Assembly: GCF_015645445.1 (NCBI RefSeq)
Contig: NZ_JADOGI010000038.1
Span: 1 to 62,465, forward strand
Length of the DNA stretch: 62,465 bases
Source of the DNA: Nonomuraea cypriaca
GTDB lineage: Bacteria > Actinomycetota > Actinomycetes > Streptosporangiales > Streptosporangiaceae
Direction: 5' to 3'
The notes below the pieces were generated by a model that did not search any database, was not told the DNA's origin, and saw only the letters and a program-made list of their open reading frames with translations. Below, in pieces: positions 40,054 through 49,157 of the stretch. How positions within the stretch are numbered: position 1 is the stretch's first letter; each line of letters opens with the position of its first letter. Position numbers and translations under genes: made by a program.

Positions 40054-43000
40054 TCATTCGGCCGCCATCGCGCCCAGGGTCAGCTCGCCGACGTGCCGGC
40101 CCATATCCTCCGCACCACGTGTAACCAGCGAGATCAAGCGATCGGCCCAGGAGCGCGCGGTCTCGCGGTCGAACAGGCCGGTGGCGAACTCCAGCTGGAG
40201 CATTAGCCGGTCACCCTCCGGGTAGACCACGAAGAGCAGGTCGTTCTTCGCGGTCGGACTGGGCTCGGCGTCGACCGAGACCTCTAACAACGGAGTCGAC
40301 AGCCCCGGTGGCGGCGCGGTCTCGGCCACCAGCATCACCCGGAACAGCGGATTACTTCCCCACTGGCGTGGCACCCCGACCGCCTTGACCACCCGATCGA
40401 ACGGCACGTCGGCGTGGCTGAACGCCTCGGTGCAGGCGGTCTTGACCCGTGCCAGCAGCTCGCCGAATGTGGGATCACCGCCGGCATCGATGCGCAACAC
40501 CACGGTGTTCGCGAACAGGCCGATCAGCTTCTCCAACTCCGGGTGCGGGCGGTTGGCGACGAAGGTGCCGACGCAGATGTCGTCGCGGCCGGTCAGGTCG
40601 CGCAGCAGCATCACGAGCGCCGCATGGAACACCATGAAGGGGGTGGTACCACTCGCTCGGCCCACCGATTCCACCAAGGTCCGGACCCGCGATGGGATCT
40701 CGAGGTGCACACTCTCGCCGCGGAAGCGATCGCCGCCGGCCGCCGTAGTGGGCAACACCATCGGCTCCGGCAGCGGGTTGAGCCGGGAGCGCCAGTAGTC
40801 GATCTGACCGTCCTGCCAGCCCCCGTCGAGCAGCCCCTGCTGCCAACGCGCGTAGTCGCGGTAGGAGAAGGAGAGTGCGGCCACTGCCGCATCGTCGTCT
40901 TCGACCTCCGCCTGATAGAGCTTCAACAACTCGTCCAGCAGGATCGCGCTCGACCAGTAGTCGCCCGCCAGATGATGCAAGCCGAGCAGCAGCTCGTGCC
41001 GATCGGGCGCCAGGCGGACAAGTATCGCGCGCAGTGGCGGCGCGGTGGCGATCTCGATCGGCGTGGTCGCATTGTGCTGCCGCCACCGTCGCAATTGGAC
41101 CATCGCCACGTCCGGGTCTAGCCCAGACAGGTTGACCAGCGGAAAGGCGATGTCTTCTGCGATCGGCACGATGCTCGGCCTGCGGTCACGCAGCGCGAAG
41201 GCCGACAGCAGGAGATCATGCCGGCGCACCAATCGGCTCATGGCCCGGCGCAGCGCCGGCACATCGAGCGCGCCGGTCAGGCCGACGTTGTTGGCCAGCA
41301 GGTAGGCCACGCTATTCGGGTCCACCTGCTGAAGGAACCACATCGACTGCTGCACCGGCGCGAGCGGCGCGCTCTCCCCCGGCTCACCCGCCCGCAGCTC
41401 GGGCACTGCACCGGCGGAGGTCACATCGTCGGAGAGGTGTCGGGTCACGCAGGCCGCCATTGCGTCCAACGTCGACATCGATGAGAACAGCTCGTTCATC
41501 GGGATGTCGGCGCCGAACTCCTGTCGCACCCGTGCGGTGATCCGCGTGGCTAGCAGGGAATGGCCGCCGAGCTGATAGAAGTCGGCCGAGCCGTCGATCT
41601 CCGACACGCCCAGCATCAGGCGCCAAATGCCCGCCAGGCGATCCCGCACCGTCGGCGCAGCGGTCTCGTCGGCGGCCGGCGTGACGTCGTCGGTCGTGGC
41701 CGGATCACCTGGAACTACGATCGTCTCGACACCCAGCTCAACCTCGCCCAACCAGTCGGCGTCGCTTGGCCCGCCAGGAGCGCAGTGGACCACCGTCCAC
41801 GATGGACCGTCCGCGCGCAGCTCCTCGACCAGGGCTGCGATGGCCTCGGCGGAGCCCGACTCGGCTGAGCCATCGGGCGCCAGCAGAACCGCGCGTGCGA
41901 TCGACGCGTCCGTCGCGGTGGTGCGCAGGACGGCGCGCCACTCGTCAATACGCAGGGAGTCGAGGGCGGGCACCCAGACGACACCCGCCACTTCGGAGCC
42001 GTCGGCCTCCGGCAACACCTGGCGCACCCGCTCGGCCACGCGGTCTGGCGCGGCGGCCAACAGCGACCATGCTCCAGGCGATCGACTCGCCGTCGCCTCG
42101 ATGACGATCTCCCGCCGACGCAGCCGTCGCCCACCACGCAGCGCGACCGGGCAGGACTCGGCACTCACGCACTCGGCGGCGATCCGGCGTGGATCAGCGC
42201 GCAGGAGGTCGGCCGGGACATCCACGATCCGGGCCGACACGTTGGGTGGCGCCTGTGCGACCAGGGCACGAATCGTGGGCGCCGCGTCGCTGATCCGGTC
42301 CTGTGACTCGAGCGCGTGGACGTTGGCGAGCACCACCAGTCGGTGTGTTGTGTCCATGGTGGACATTGCATTGATCAGGGTGGCCAGCTGCGGTACCCCA
42401 TGTGCCAAGCAATAGATCACGGTGGCGGCGACCTCGCCGGCTCGCGCCACGCGCACCTCGTCGACGACCTCGCCCAGCGCAGACAACAGCGCTCCGCCGT
42501 CTGCGGGCGGGTAGACCAGCACCGCATCGGGCGGTGCCGACGCGACCGCCCGCTCTGGAAGCCACACGACCCGGCGCACAGCCCTCGACACCGGTGAAGC
42601 GGCCCGCTCCGGTGCCGTCAACCAGTGCCTGGTGCGGGCGAAGGGATAGGTCGGCAGGATGATCCGGCGGGGTGTCCGGCCACGGCGAGTGGCCGACCAG
42701 TCGATGTCGACGCCGATGGCCCAGAGTCGACCGATGGCCTCGGCGATCGCGCGTTCGTCATCGCGGTCGACCTCCCGCGAGGGCAGCAGCCACACGAGCG
42801 GCGCGTCTGGCACCGTCAACCGCACCGGCTGCGTCAGCGCGCGTCCCGGACCGACTTCGACGAAGGCATTGATGCCTCGCTCGGCCAGCGCGGTCAGGCC
42901 CGTACCGAACAGCACCGGCCTGCGCAGCTGTCGCGCCCAGAAGTCAGGGTCGGTGGCCTCCGCATCGGACAGCCAGGTGCCCGTCATCGACGAGACCATC

Positions 43001-45240
43001 GGCTCGGTCGGCGGGGCGAGCCGCACACCGTCGATCACCCGCCGGAACCGCGACACCGCGTCATCCATGAGCGGCGAGTGAAAGGCGTGCGAGGTGTGCA
43101 GCGCCTTGGCCCCTATGCCCGTGCTCTCCAGCCTCGCCGCAAGGCCCGCCACCGCATCGTGGCGTCCGGCGACGACACAGGTGCCCGGCGCGTTCACGGC
43201 GGCGATGACGACGTCGTCTGGCGACAGGTCGGCGATCCGGTCGGCATCGGCGTCGACGGCGAGCATGGTCCCGGGTGGGCACTCGGCCATGATCCGTCCG
43301 CGCTCCGCCACCAGCACGGCGGCGTCGGGATAGGGGAACACGCCGGCGTTGCAACCCGCGACGAAGTCGCCGAGGCTGTGCCCCAGCATCGCGTCGCGGG
43401 GCACGCCGCGCCGACGCAGCAGGTCGGCCAGCGCGTACTCGACGAGGAACAGCGCGGGTTGCACGATCCGGGTGTCCGCCAGGTCGGTAGGCGCGATGGC
43501 GCCGGCGAAGGCGGGCATCACGTCGAGTCCGACGTGAGCACGCACCGCCGCGGCGCCCAGGTCGATGACGGCCCTGAACTCCTCGTCGGTCCTGTACAGC
43601 CCGCCCGCCATTCCCGGGAACTGGCTGCCCTGACCGGGTAGGAGCCAACCGAGGCGGCGCCGCGCGGCGGCGACCCGGCGGCTCGAGGCGGTCGCCACCG
43701 CATTCAGCTCGGCTCGGGCCTCGGCCACGTCGCGGCACACGACCACGGCCCGATGGGCGAGCGCTGGCCGTCCAATCTGGAGGGTGTACTCGGCGTCGGC
43801 CAGGTTGACGGTCGGATCTCCCGCCAGGAATTCGTCGAGCCGCGTCGCCACGCGCACGATCGCGTCCTGGTCGCGGCCCGACAGCAGCAGTGTCCGCGGC
43901 CCGGCGACCTCGACACCGGGGCGACGTGCGGGAGGTTGGCACACCACCATGTGGGCATTGGTGCCGCCGATGCCGAAGGAGCTGACGGCCGCCCGCCGCA
44001 CGCCCGCGATCCGCCACGGTGTCGGCTCGGTCGGCACAAAGAACGGGCTGCCCGCGAGCGGAAGTTCGGGGTTGGGCTGGACGAAGTGGAGGCTGGGCGG
44101 GATCACGCCGTGCTCGACGGCGAGCGCGGCCTTGATGAGCCCAACCACGCCCGCGGCGGCGTCGAGGTGTCCGAGGTTGCCCTTGACCGAGGCGAGCGCA
44201 CACCATGGCCGCGCCACTCCCCTGCCATAGGCGTCCACCAGGGCCGTGACCTCGATCGGATCGCCCAGCCGGGTCGCGGTGCCGTGTGCCTCCACGTAGC
44301 CGATCGATCGCGGTTGAACACCGGCCGCGGCCATCGACGCGCGGATCACCCGGCTCTGCCCGGTGACGCTCGGAGCGGTGTAGCCCACCTTGTTGGCGCC
44401 GTCGTTGTTGATCGCCGAACCCTGGATGACGGCGTGGATGATGTCGCCGTCGGCGATCGCCTCGGTCGCGCGCTTGAGCAGGACTACGCCAACGCCGTTG
44501 CCGGTGAGGGTGCCGCTCGCCCGGGAGTCGAACGGGCGGCAGTGTCCGTCTGCGGTGCCGATGTTGGCCTCACTGGCCCGATGCCCCACCCGCTGCGGCG
44601 AACGGATCGACACGCCACCTGCGATGGCGAGGTCGCAGTCCCCCGATAGCAGCGCCTGGACCGCCAGGTGCACGGCGACGAGCGAGCTGGAACAGGCGGT
44701 CTGCACGGTGAGTGCGGGACCTTGCAGGTCGAGTTTGTGGGCCACCCTGGTGGCCAGGTAGTCCGCGTCATTGCCGATATTGATCTGCGTCTCGCCGAGC
44801 GCATCGCCGATCTCGGTATGTGGCCGAACATTGTTGACGATGTACTGATTGATGCCACAGGCTGCGAAGACGCCGACACTGCCGGTGCCGGCGTTGGGCT
44901 GATAGCCCGCGTGCTGCAGCACGGTGGCCGCCGCCTCCAGGAAGACGCGGTGCTGCGGATCCATCACCGCAGCCTCGCGAGGTCCGAAGCCGAAGTACTC
45001 CGCGTCGAACAGGTCCTCGCCCTCGATGACCGAAGCGGCGCGAACGTAGTCGGGTCGGGCGAACACCGAGCGCGGCACATCCGCCGCAAGCAGCTCCTCG
45101 TCGGTCAGGTCGCGCACCGACTCGACGCCAGCGCAGAGATTGGTCCAGAACTGCTCCACTCCGTCCGCATCGGCCACCCGACACGTCATGCCGACGATGG
45201 CAACACTCAGCTCGCCGAACTCGGTCTTCGCGGCATCCAT
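40054..45240 (-). CDS. PKS-NRPS hybrid, KS-AT-(KR remnant)-T-C
   Basis: 1728 residues. The KS has TACSSSL (about 181), EAHGTAT and GNLGHLD. The AT has GHSLGDF (about 620) and HAFH (about 720), predicting malonyl. Between the AT and the carrier lie about 300 residues resembling a structural KR subdomain, but no GGxGxxG and no Ser/Tyr pair are present, so the beta-keto group should stay. The carrier has FYQLGGHSLLAT (about 1228). The protein ends in a C domain (about 1270-1700) with HHLAGDY (about 1421), Gly replaced by Tyr. No A domain or carrier follows in this chain; the next synthetase starts with a T. It starts 2 bp after the exporter's stop codon. Confidence 0.92.
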   Translation of the reverse strand: MDAAKTEFGELSVAIVGMTCRVADADGVEQFWTNLCAGVESVRDLTDEELLAADVPRSVFARPDYVRAASVIEGEDLFDAEYFGFGPREAAVMDPQHRVFLEAAATVLQHAGYQPNAGTGSVGVFAACGINQYIVNNVRPHTEIGDALGETQINIGNDADYLATRVAHKLDLQGPALTVQTACSSSLVAVHLAVQALLSGDCDLAIAGGVSIRSPQRVGHRASEANIGTADGHCRPFDSRASGTLTGNGVGVVLLKRATEAIADGDIIHAVIQGSAINNDGANKVGYTAPSVTGQSRVIRASMAAAGVQPRSIGYVEAHGTATRLGDPIEVTALVDAYGRGVARPWCALASVKGNLGHLDAAAGVVGLIKAALAVEHGVIPPSLHFVQPNPELPLAGSPFFVPTEPTPWRIAGVRRAAVSSFGIGGTNAHMVVCQPPARRPGVEVAGPRTLLLSGRDQDAIVRVATRLDEFLAGDPTVNLADAEYTLQIGRPALAHRAVVVCRDVAEARAELNAVATASSRRVAAARRRLGWLLPGQGSQFPGMAGGLYRTDEEFRAVIDLGAAAVRAHVGLDVMPAFAGAIAPTDLADTRIVQPALFLVEYALADLLRRRGVPRDAMLGHSLGDFVAGCNAGVFPYPDAAVLVAERGRIMAECPPGTMLAVDADADRIADLSPDDVVIAAVNAPGTCVVAGRHDAVAGLAARLESTGIGAKALHTSHAFHSPLMDDAVSRFRRVIDGVRLAPPTEPMVSSMTGTWLSDAEATDPDFWARQLRRPVLFGTGLTALAERGINAFVEVGPGRALTQPVRLTVPDAPLVWLLPSREVDRDDERAIAEAIGRLWAIGVDIDWSATRRGRTPRRIILPTYPFARTRHWLTAPERAASPVSRAVRRVVWLPERAVASAPPDAVLVYPPADGGALLSALGEVVDEVRVARAGEVAATVIYCLAHGVPQLATLINAMSTMDTTHRLVVLANVHALESQDRISDAAPTIRALVAQAPPNVSARIVDVPADLLRADPRRIAAECVSAESCPVALRGGRRLRRREIVIEATASRSPGAWSLLAAAPDRVAERVRQVLPEADGSEVAGVVWVPALDSLRIDEWRAVLRTTATDASIARAVLLAPDGSAESGSAEAIAALVEELRADGPSWTVVHCAPGGPSDADWLGEVELGVETIVVPGDPATTDDVTPAADETAAPTVRDRLAGIWRLMLGVSEIDGSADFYQLGGHSLLATRITARVRQEFGADIPMNELFSSMSTLDAMAACVTRHLSDDVTSAGAVPELRAGEPGESAPLAPVQQSMWFLQQVDPNSVAYLLANNVGLTGALDVPALRRAMSRLVRRHDLLLSAFALRDRRPSIVPIAEDIAFPLVNLSGLDPDVAMVQLRRWRQHNATTPIEIATAPPLRAILVRLAPDRHELLLGLHHLAGDYWSSAILLDELLKLYQAEVEDDDAAVAALSFSYRDYARWQQGLLDGGWQDGQIDYWRSRLNPLPEPMVLPTTAAGGDRFRGESVHLEIPSRVRTLVESVGRASGTTPFMVFHAALVMLLRDLTGRDDICVGTFVANRPHPELEKLIGLFANTVVLRIDAGGDPTFGELLARVKTACTEAFSHADVPFDRVVKAVGVPRQWGSNPLFRVMLVAETAPPPGLSTPLLEVSVDAEPSPTAKNDLLFVVYPEGDRLMLQLEFATGLFDRETARSWADRLISLVTRGAEDMGRHVGELTLGAMAAE

Positions 45241-45242
45241 GG

Positions 45243-46517
45243 CTACTCGGCACCGACCTCGGCGGGCTGCGGCTGGTCGTCCTCCGCTGTCGCCTCACGC
45301 GCCTGGCGGGCTGGGGACAGTAGCAACAGCACCGGGGCCGCGGCGTAGCCGGCGATGCTGACGAAGAGCGTGGCCCGCAGCCCGATGGTCACGCCGAGCA
45401 CACCGCCGATCAGGGAGCCGAGCGGCATACAACTCCAGGACAGCACGCTCATGGTCGCCGACACGCGACCCAGCAGCCGGGAAGGTGCGGAGGTCTGCAC
45501 CACGGTGCTCATCGCGCTGCTGAAGATCGCGGTCACGAAGCCCGAGATAAGCCACGGCAGCAGCACCCAGAGCAGGATCCACTTGGCGCTGACCGAGGTC
45601 AGCGGGATCGCCACGGTGGCCAGGACGTTGAGGAAACCGGCGCCGATCATGGCCGGGCCGAGTCCGAAGCGCTTGGTGATGCGACTGACGGTCAGCGAAC
45701 CCACCACCGCGGAGACGCCCATCGCCACGTACGGCAGCGCCACCGCCCACGCCGGCTGGTCGAGGTCCCGAGTCAGAAACAGGATGTAGACGGCGACGAA
45801 GATGCCGTTGCCCAAGGTCAGCAGGGCCGTGCCACCCACCACCGCGCGCAGCACCGGGTGGTGCGACACCGTGCGGCCGCCCTCCTTGATGTCGGCCCAG
45901 ATGCTGGTCTTGGCCTGCTCCTCGACCTTACGTGGCGGCTCGGGCATGCGCGAGACGAAGAAGGCCGACCAGAGGTAGGTCACCGCGTCCACGATCAGGG
46001 CGAACGGCGCGGTCAGTACGGCCACCAGCCAACCGCCGATGCCGGGACCGGCCATCCATCCTACCGACAGGTTCAGCCGGATCGCGGCATTGGCAGCCAT
46101 CAAGGACGACGGTCTGACCAGGCCCGGCATGAGGGCGTTGGACGCGGTGTCGTAGAACATCAGACCGGTGGCCATGCAGATCGACACCACCGCGAGCACC
46201 CAGAAGTCGAGGCCGCCCAGCCACGCCAGCAGCGGCACGACCAAGATGATCGCCGCGCGCAGCAGGTCGGCGGTGAGCATGACCCGACGCTTCGGCCACC
46301 GGTCGACCAACGCACCCACCACGAGACCCCCGAACAGCCAGGGCAGGCCATCCATCGCGCCCAGCACACCCATCTGCACCGGACTGGCGCCCAGATAGAC
46401 GGCGGCGGTCAACGGCAACGCCAGGTCGGTCACCGTGGTGCCGATCAGCGACAGCGCATGTCCGTACCAGAGCTTGCGGAAATGCGGCTCCGTGCGGAGC
46501 GTGTGGACGAACGACAT
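45243..46517 (-). CDS. MFS exporter
   Basis: 424 residues with about 12 hydrophobic segments and the MFS loop motif after helix 2 (GALVDRWPKRRVML). The family of enterobactin/macrolide-type exporters (MFS_3) fits best. ATG 46517 has GGAGG six bases upstream. It is the first gene of the minus operon that continues with the PKS-NRPS hybrid, so it probably exports the product or gives self-resistance. The C-terminus is a short charged tail (ATAEDDQPQPAEVGAE). Confidence 0.9.
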   Translation of the reverse strand: MSFVHTLRTEPHFRKLWYGHALSLIGTTVTDLALPLTAAVYLGASPVQMGVLGAMDGLPWLFGGLVVGALVDRWPKRRVMLTADLLRAAIILVVPLLAWLGGLDFWVLAVVSICMATGLMFYDTASNALMPGLVRPSSLMAANAAIRLNLSVGWMAGPGIGGWLVAVLTAPFALIVDAVTYLWSAFFVSRMPEPPRKVEEQAKTSIWADIKEGGRTVSHHPVLRAVVGGTALLTLGNGIFVAVYILFLTRDLDQPAWAVALPYVAMGVSAVVGSLTVSRITKRFGLGPAMIGAGFLNVLATVAIPLTSVSAKWILLWVLLPWLISGFVTAIFSSAMSTVVQTSAPSRLLGRVSATMSVLSWSCMPLGSLIGGVLGVTIGLRATLFVSIAGYAAAPVLLLLSPARQAREATAEDDQPQPAEVGAE

Positions 46518-46714
46518 GCAGGGCCTCCAGCCGGATGGTCGTGTCGCCGCCACGTGATCAGTAGGCGGGCGACCAACAGCCAATCAACCGATCAGCTGGA
46601 CAGCAATGGATGTATGTCGACCGTTGCGGGCTCCATGGCGGATGAGTGAGCGACCGATGGCTCGGCGATGCCACCCCTGCTGAAGATTGCTCCGACGAGC
46701 TCACAAGGAGTCAC
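46518..46714. promoter_or_regulatory. divergent promoter region, exporter operon and extender-unit operon
   Basis: The 197-bp gap between two divergent operons must carry promoters for both. No strong palindrome or SARP-type heptamer repeat could be assigned by eye. AAGGAG at 46705-46710 is the ribosome-binding site of the gene at 46715. Confidence 0.5.
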
Positions 46715-47914
46715 ATGGATTTCTCGATCTCCGCCGAACAACGGAATCTGCAGTCACGGGTGATTCGGTTCGCCCAGTCGGAGTTGGGCACCGAGGCTGA
46801 ATTTCACGATCGCGAGGGCAGTTTCGATCTCGCGGGCTGGCGCCGCTGCGCCGACTTCGGCGTCCTGGGCTGGCCGGTGCCCCGCGAGTACGGCGGTGGC
46901 GGGCTGGATCTGTTCGACACGGTGCTGGCGCTGGAAGCGCTTGGTTACGGCTGCCACGACAACGGGTTGGTGTTCGCGGTCAACAATCATCTGTGGGCCT
47001 GTGCGGTCTACCTGACCCGCCACGGCAGCGACTCCCTGCGCGCGCGTTTCCTTCCGGAACTGGTCTTCGGCCGCATGATCGGCGCGCACGCGCTCACCGA
47101 GGCCGGAGCGGGGTCCGACATCGCGGCCATGGAGACCGTAGCCCAGCGGTCCGGCGACCATTGGGTGCTCAACGGCGTGAAGTCATTTGTCAGCAACGGT
47201 CCGGTCGCCGATGTCTTCATCGTCTTCGCCCGCACCTCTGACGCGGCCGCTCCGCAGCGGGCGCTGTCGGCCTTCGTCGTTACCCGTGACATGCCCGGTG
47301 TCGCGGTCACCGACACCTTCGACAAGTCGGGCCTGCGCAGCTGCCCCATGGGCGAGATCACCTTCGACGAGTGCCGCATCCCCGCCGATCACATGCTCGG
47401 CGTCGAGGGTGACGGCCACCACATCTTCTCCGCCACCGCGGCGTGGGAGCGCGGCATGATGTTCGCGAGCCAGGTCGGTGTGCTGCGCCGGCTGGTCGAG
47501 GCCGGCATGCGGCAGGCGAAAAGCCGACAGCAGTTCGGCAGACCGATCGGCGCCTTCCAAAGCGTCGCGCACGATTTGGCCGACGCCAACCTGCGGCTGG
47601 AGCTGGCCCGCCTGCTGCTCTACAAGGTGGCCTGGCTGCATCAGCGGGATCGGACGGCGCTGCTCGAGTCAGCCATGCTCAAGCTCTATGTCAGCGAGAC
47701 CGTCCGCGACACCGCGCTGTCCCTCATGCAACTGCACGGCGCGCGCGGTTACCTCACCGCGTGGGGCATCGAGCGCGAGGTGCGTGACGCCCTTGCGGGT
47801 ACCATCTACGCCGGCACGTCGCAGATGCAGCGTGAGGCGATCGCCCAGTTGCTCGGGCTGCCGTCCGGCCTCGGCGCGAGGCGCGAACCGACCGGGCAGG
47901 CGGTGCGGGCATGA
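46715..47914 (+). CDS. acyl-CoA dehydrogenase-like oxidase, aminomalonyl-ACP pathway candidate
   Basis: 399 residues with the full acyl-CoA dehydrogenase fold (ALTEAGAGSDIAAMETVA, FVSNGPVADVF, RQQFGRPIGAFQSVAHDLAD, LHGARGYL). ATG 46715 follows AAGGAG. Homologues in methoxymalonyl- and aminomalonyl-ACP pathways oxidise the carrier-bound 2-substituted semialdehyde to the malonyl half-acid. The following genes (ligase, hydroxyacyl dehydrogenase, ACP) have the make-up of such a set. It starts the plus operon divergently from the exporter, and its stop overlaps the micro-ORF ATG. Confidence 0.88.
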   Translation: MDFSISAEQRNLQSRVIRFAQSELGTEAEFHDREGSFDLAGWRRCADFGVLGWPVPREYGGGGLDLFDTVLALEALGYGCHDNGLVFAVNNHLWACAVYLTRHGSDSLRARFLPELVFGRMIGAHALTEAGAGSDIAAMETVAQRSGDHWVLNGVKSFVSNGPVADVFIVFARTSDAAAPQRALSAFVVTRDMPGVAVTDTFDKSGLRSCPMGEITFDECRIPADHMLGVEGDGHHIFSATAAWERGMMFASQVGVLRRLVEAGMRQAKSRQQFGRPIGAFQSVAHDLADANLRLELARLLLYKVAWLHQRDRTALLESAMLKLYVSETVRDTALSLMQLHGARGYLTAWGIEREVRDALAGTIYAGTSQMQREAIAQLLGLPSGLGARREPTGQAVRA

Positions 47915-47967
47915 CACCACATGTGTCAACCTCTGGCTGCGATTTGGCTGTAAGGATGGTGCCCTAG
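47911..47967 (+). CDS. coupled 18-codon micro-ORF, copy 2
   Basis: ATG 47911 overlaps the stop of the dehydrogenase (ATGA), and the TAG at 47965-47967 overlaps the GTG of the ligase (TAGTG). The peptide MTPHVSTSGCDLAVRMVP matches both ends of the ORF at 33968-34264. Bases TAAGGATGG inside it serve as the ribosome-binding site of the ligase. The first part also forms GACAC-CACAT-GTGTC, a short palindrome present in both copies. Confidence 0.5.
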   Translation: MTPHVSTSGCDLAVRMVP

Positions 47968-49139
47968 TGGCCAACGTGCACATCGTCCATCTGGAGACTC
48001 CGCTGCGTGAGGAGTTCCGGCAGGAGCTCGCCCGCCGCATCTACTTCCTGGCCGAGGAGATCGTCGAGTTCACCATTGACGGCAGTGACGGCCTGTTGAC
48101 CGGGGTGCGACTATCCACTCGCGACACCGTCTCCACCGACCAACTGCACCGCAGGCTGCACACCGTCATCGCCAACGACATCCGGCACCAGCGGGTCGGC
48201 CCCGTCAAGGTGTACTGGCGCAGCAGCCACGAGGCGCCGGACGGGATGCCCGACTTCGCGCGACTGTGTGACGAGGGCCTGGTGGTGCCGATGGGCGAGG
48301 GCCAGATGGCGCTCGCCGAGCCGTTGCTGACACTGCTGGACAACGCCGATCGGCAGTTGGTGGCCTTGGTGCGTCGCGAGACCGGAGCGGTTCAGTACCG
48401 CTACCCCACCCTGATGCGCACCGAGACGCTGCGGCAGTGCGGCTACATGCGCTCGTTCCCACAGCATCTGATGTTCGTGACACGGCTGCACGGTGACAGC
48501 GACACCTACGCAGCGTTCAGCGATCGGCTCGCCTTCGGCGACGACCTGCTCGCGATGTGCGGGAACACCGACTACTGCCTGCCCCCGACTATGTGCTACC
48601 ACACCTTCCAGCAGCTGTCCGGTCGACGCCTGGGCGAGCCGATGGCGATAACCGCGCGTGGCAAGTCGTTCAGGCACGAGTCCCGCTATCACGAGGGGTT
48701 GTCCCGACTTTGGGACTTCACCATTCGAGAGATGGTATTCCTCGGCTCCCGCGATTACGCCCGGCAGACGCGCGAGCGCATCATGCGCAGCGTCTGTGAG
48801 CTGGTGGAGAGCTGGGGCTTGGGGGGTCGATGCGAGGTGGCCAGCGACCCGTTCTTCGTGGGTGCGGCCACCGCCGCGCGGATCTCGTCGCAGCGGCTGC
48901 TTGAGCTGAAGTTCGAGCTGCGGCTGCCGATCGGGGGTGGTCGGGACATCGCCTGCGCCTCGTTCAACTTCCACGACCAACACTTCGGTGACGCTTTCGC
49001 AATCACCGGTGCGGAGGGCGAGTCGATCCACTCGGCCTGTGTCGGAGTCGGACTCGAGCGGCTCACCTTGGCGATCGTGTCCCAGCACGGCACCGACCCG
49101 CGGGCGTGGCCGGAGACGCTGCGCCCGTCCGATATCTGA
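47967..49139 (+). CDS. seryl-tRNA-synthetase-like amino acid:carrier protein ligase
   Basis: 390 residues of class II aminoacyl-tRNA synthetase fold, without the long coiled-coil tRNA-binding arm of true SerRS. Motif 2 is KSFRHESRYHEGLSRLWDF with TIREMVFLGS; motif 3 is CVGVGLERL. The Cys in PPTMCYHTF, the Glu in RHES and the Cys in SACVGVG match the zinc ligands of the atypical SerRS / amino acid:carrier protein ligase group. Those enzymes activate a small amino acid and attach it to a carrier protein. With a free ACP two genes downstream, L-serine loading onto that ACP is inferred; Gly or Ala cannot be excluded. GTG 47967 is chosen for its ribosome-binding site. Confidence 0.85.
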   Translation: MANVHIVHLETPLREEFRQELARRIYFLAEEIVEFTIDGSDGLLTGVRLSTRDTVSTDQLHRRLHTVIANDIRHQRVGPVKVYWRSSHEAPDGMPDFARLCDEGLVVPMGEGQMALAEPLLTLLDNADRQLVALVRRETGAVQYRYPTLMRTETLRQCGYMRSFPQHLMFVTRLHGDSDTYAAFSDRLAFGDDLLAMCGNTDYCLPPTMCYHTFQQLSGRRLGEPMAITARGKSFRHESRYHEGLSRLWDFTIREMVFLGSRDYARQTRERIMRSVCELVESWGLGGRCEVASDPFFVGAATAARISSQRLLELKFELRLPIGGGRDIACASFNFHDQHFGDAFAITGAEGESIHSACVGVGLERLTLAIVSQHGTDPRAWPETLRPSDI

Positions 49140-49157
49140 ATTCGCGAGGAGAGGACT

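Noticed and set aside
47967..49139. A true seryl-tRNA synthetase (housekeeping or resistance copy)
   Set aside because: The N-terminal tRNA-binding coiled coil is missing and the zinc-ligand pattern plus the neighbouring ACP fit the carrier-protein ligase group.
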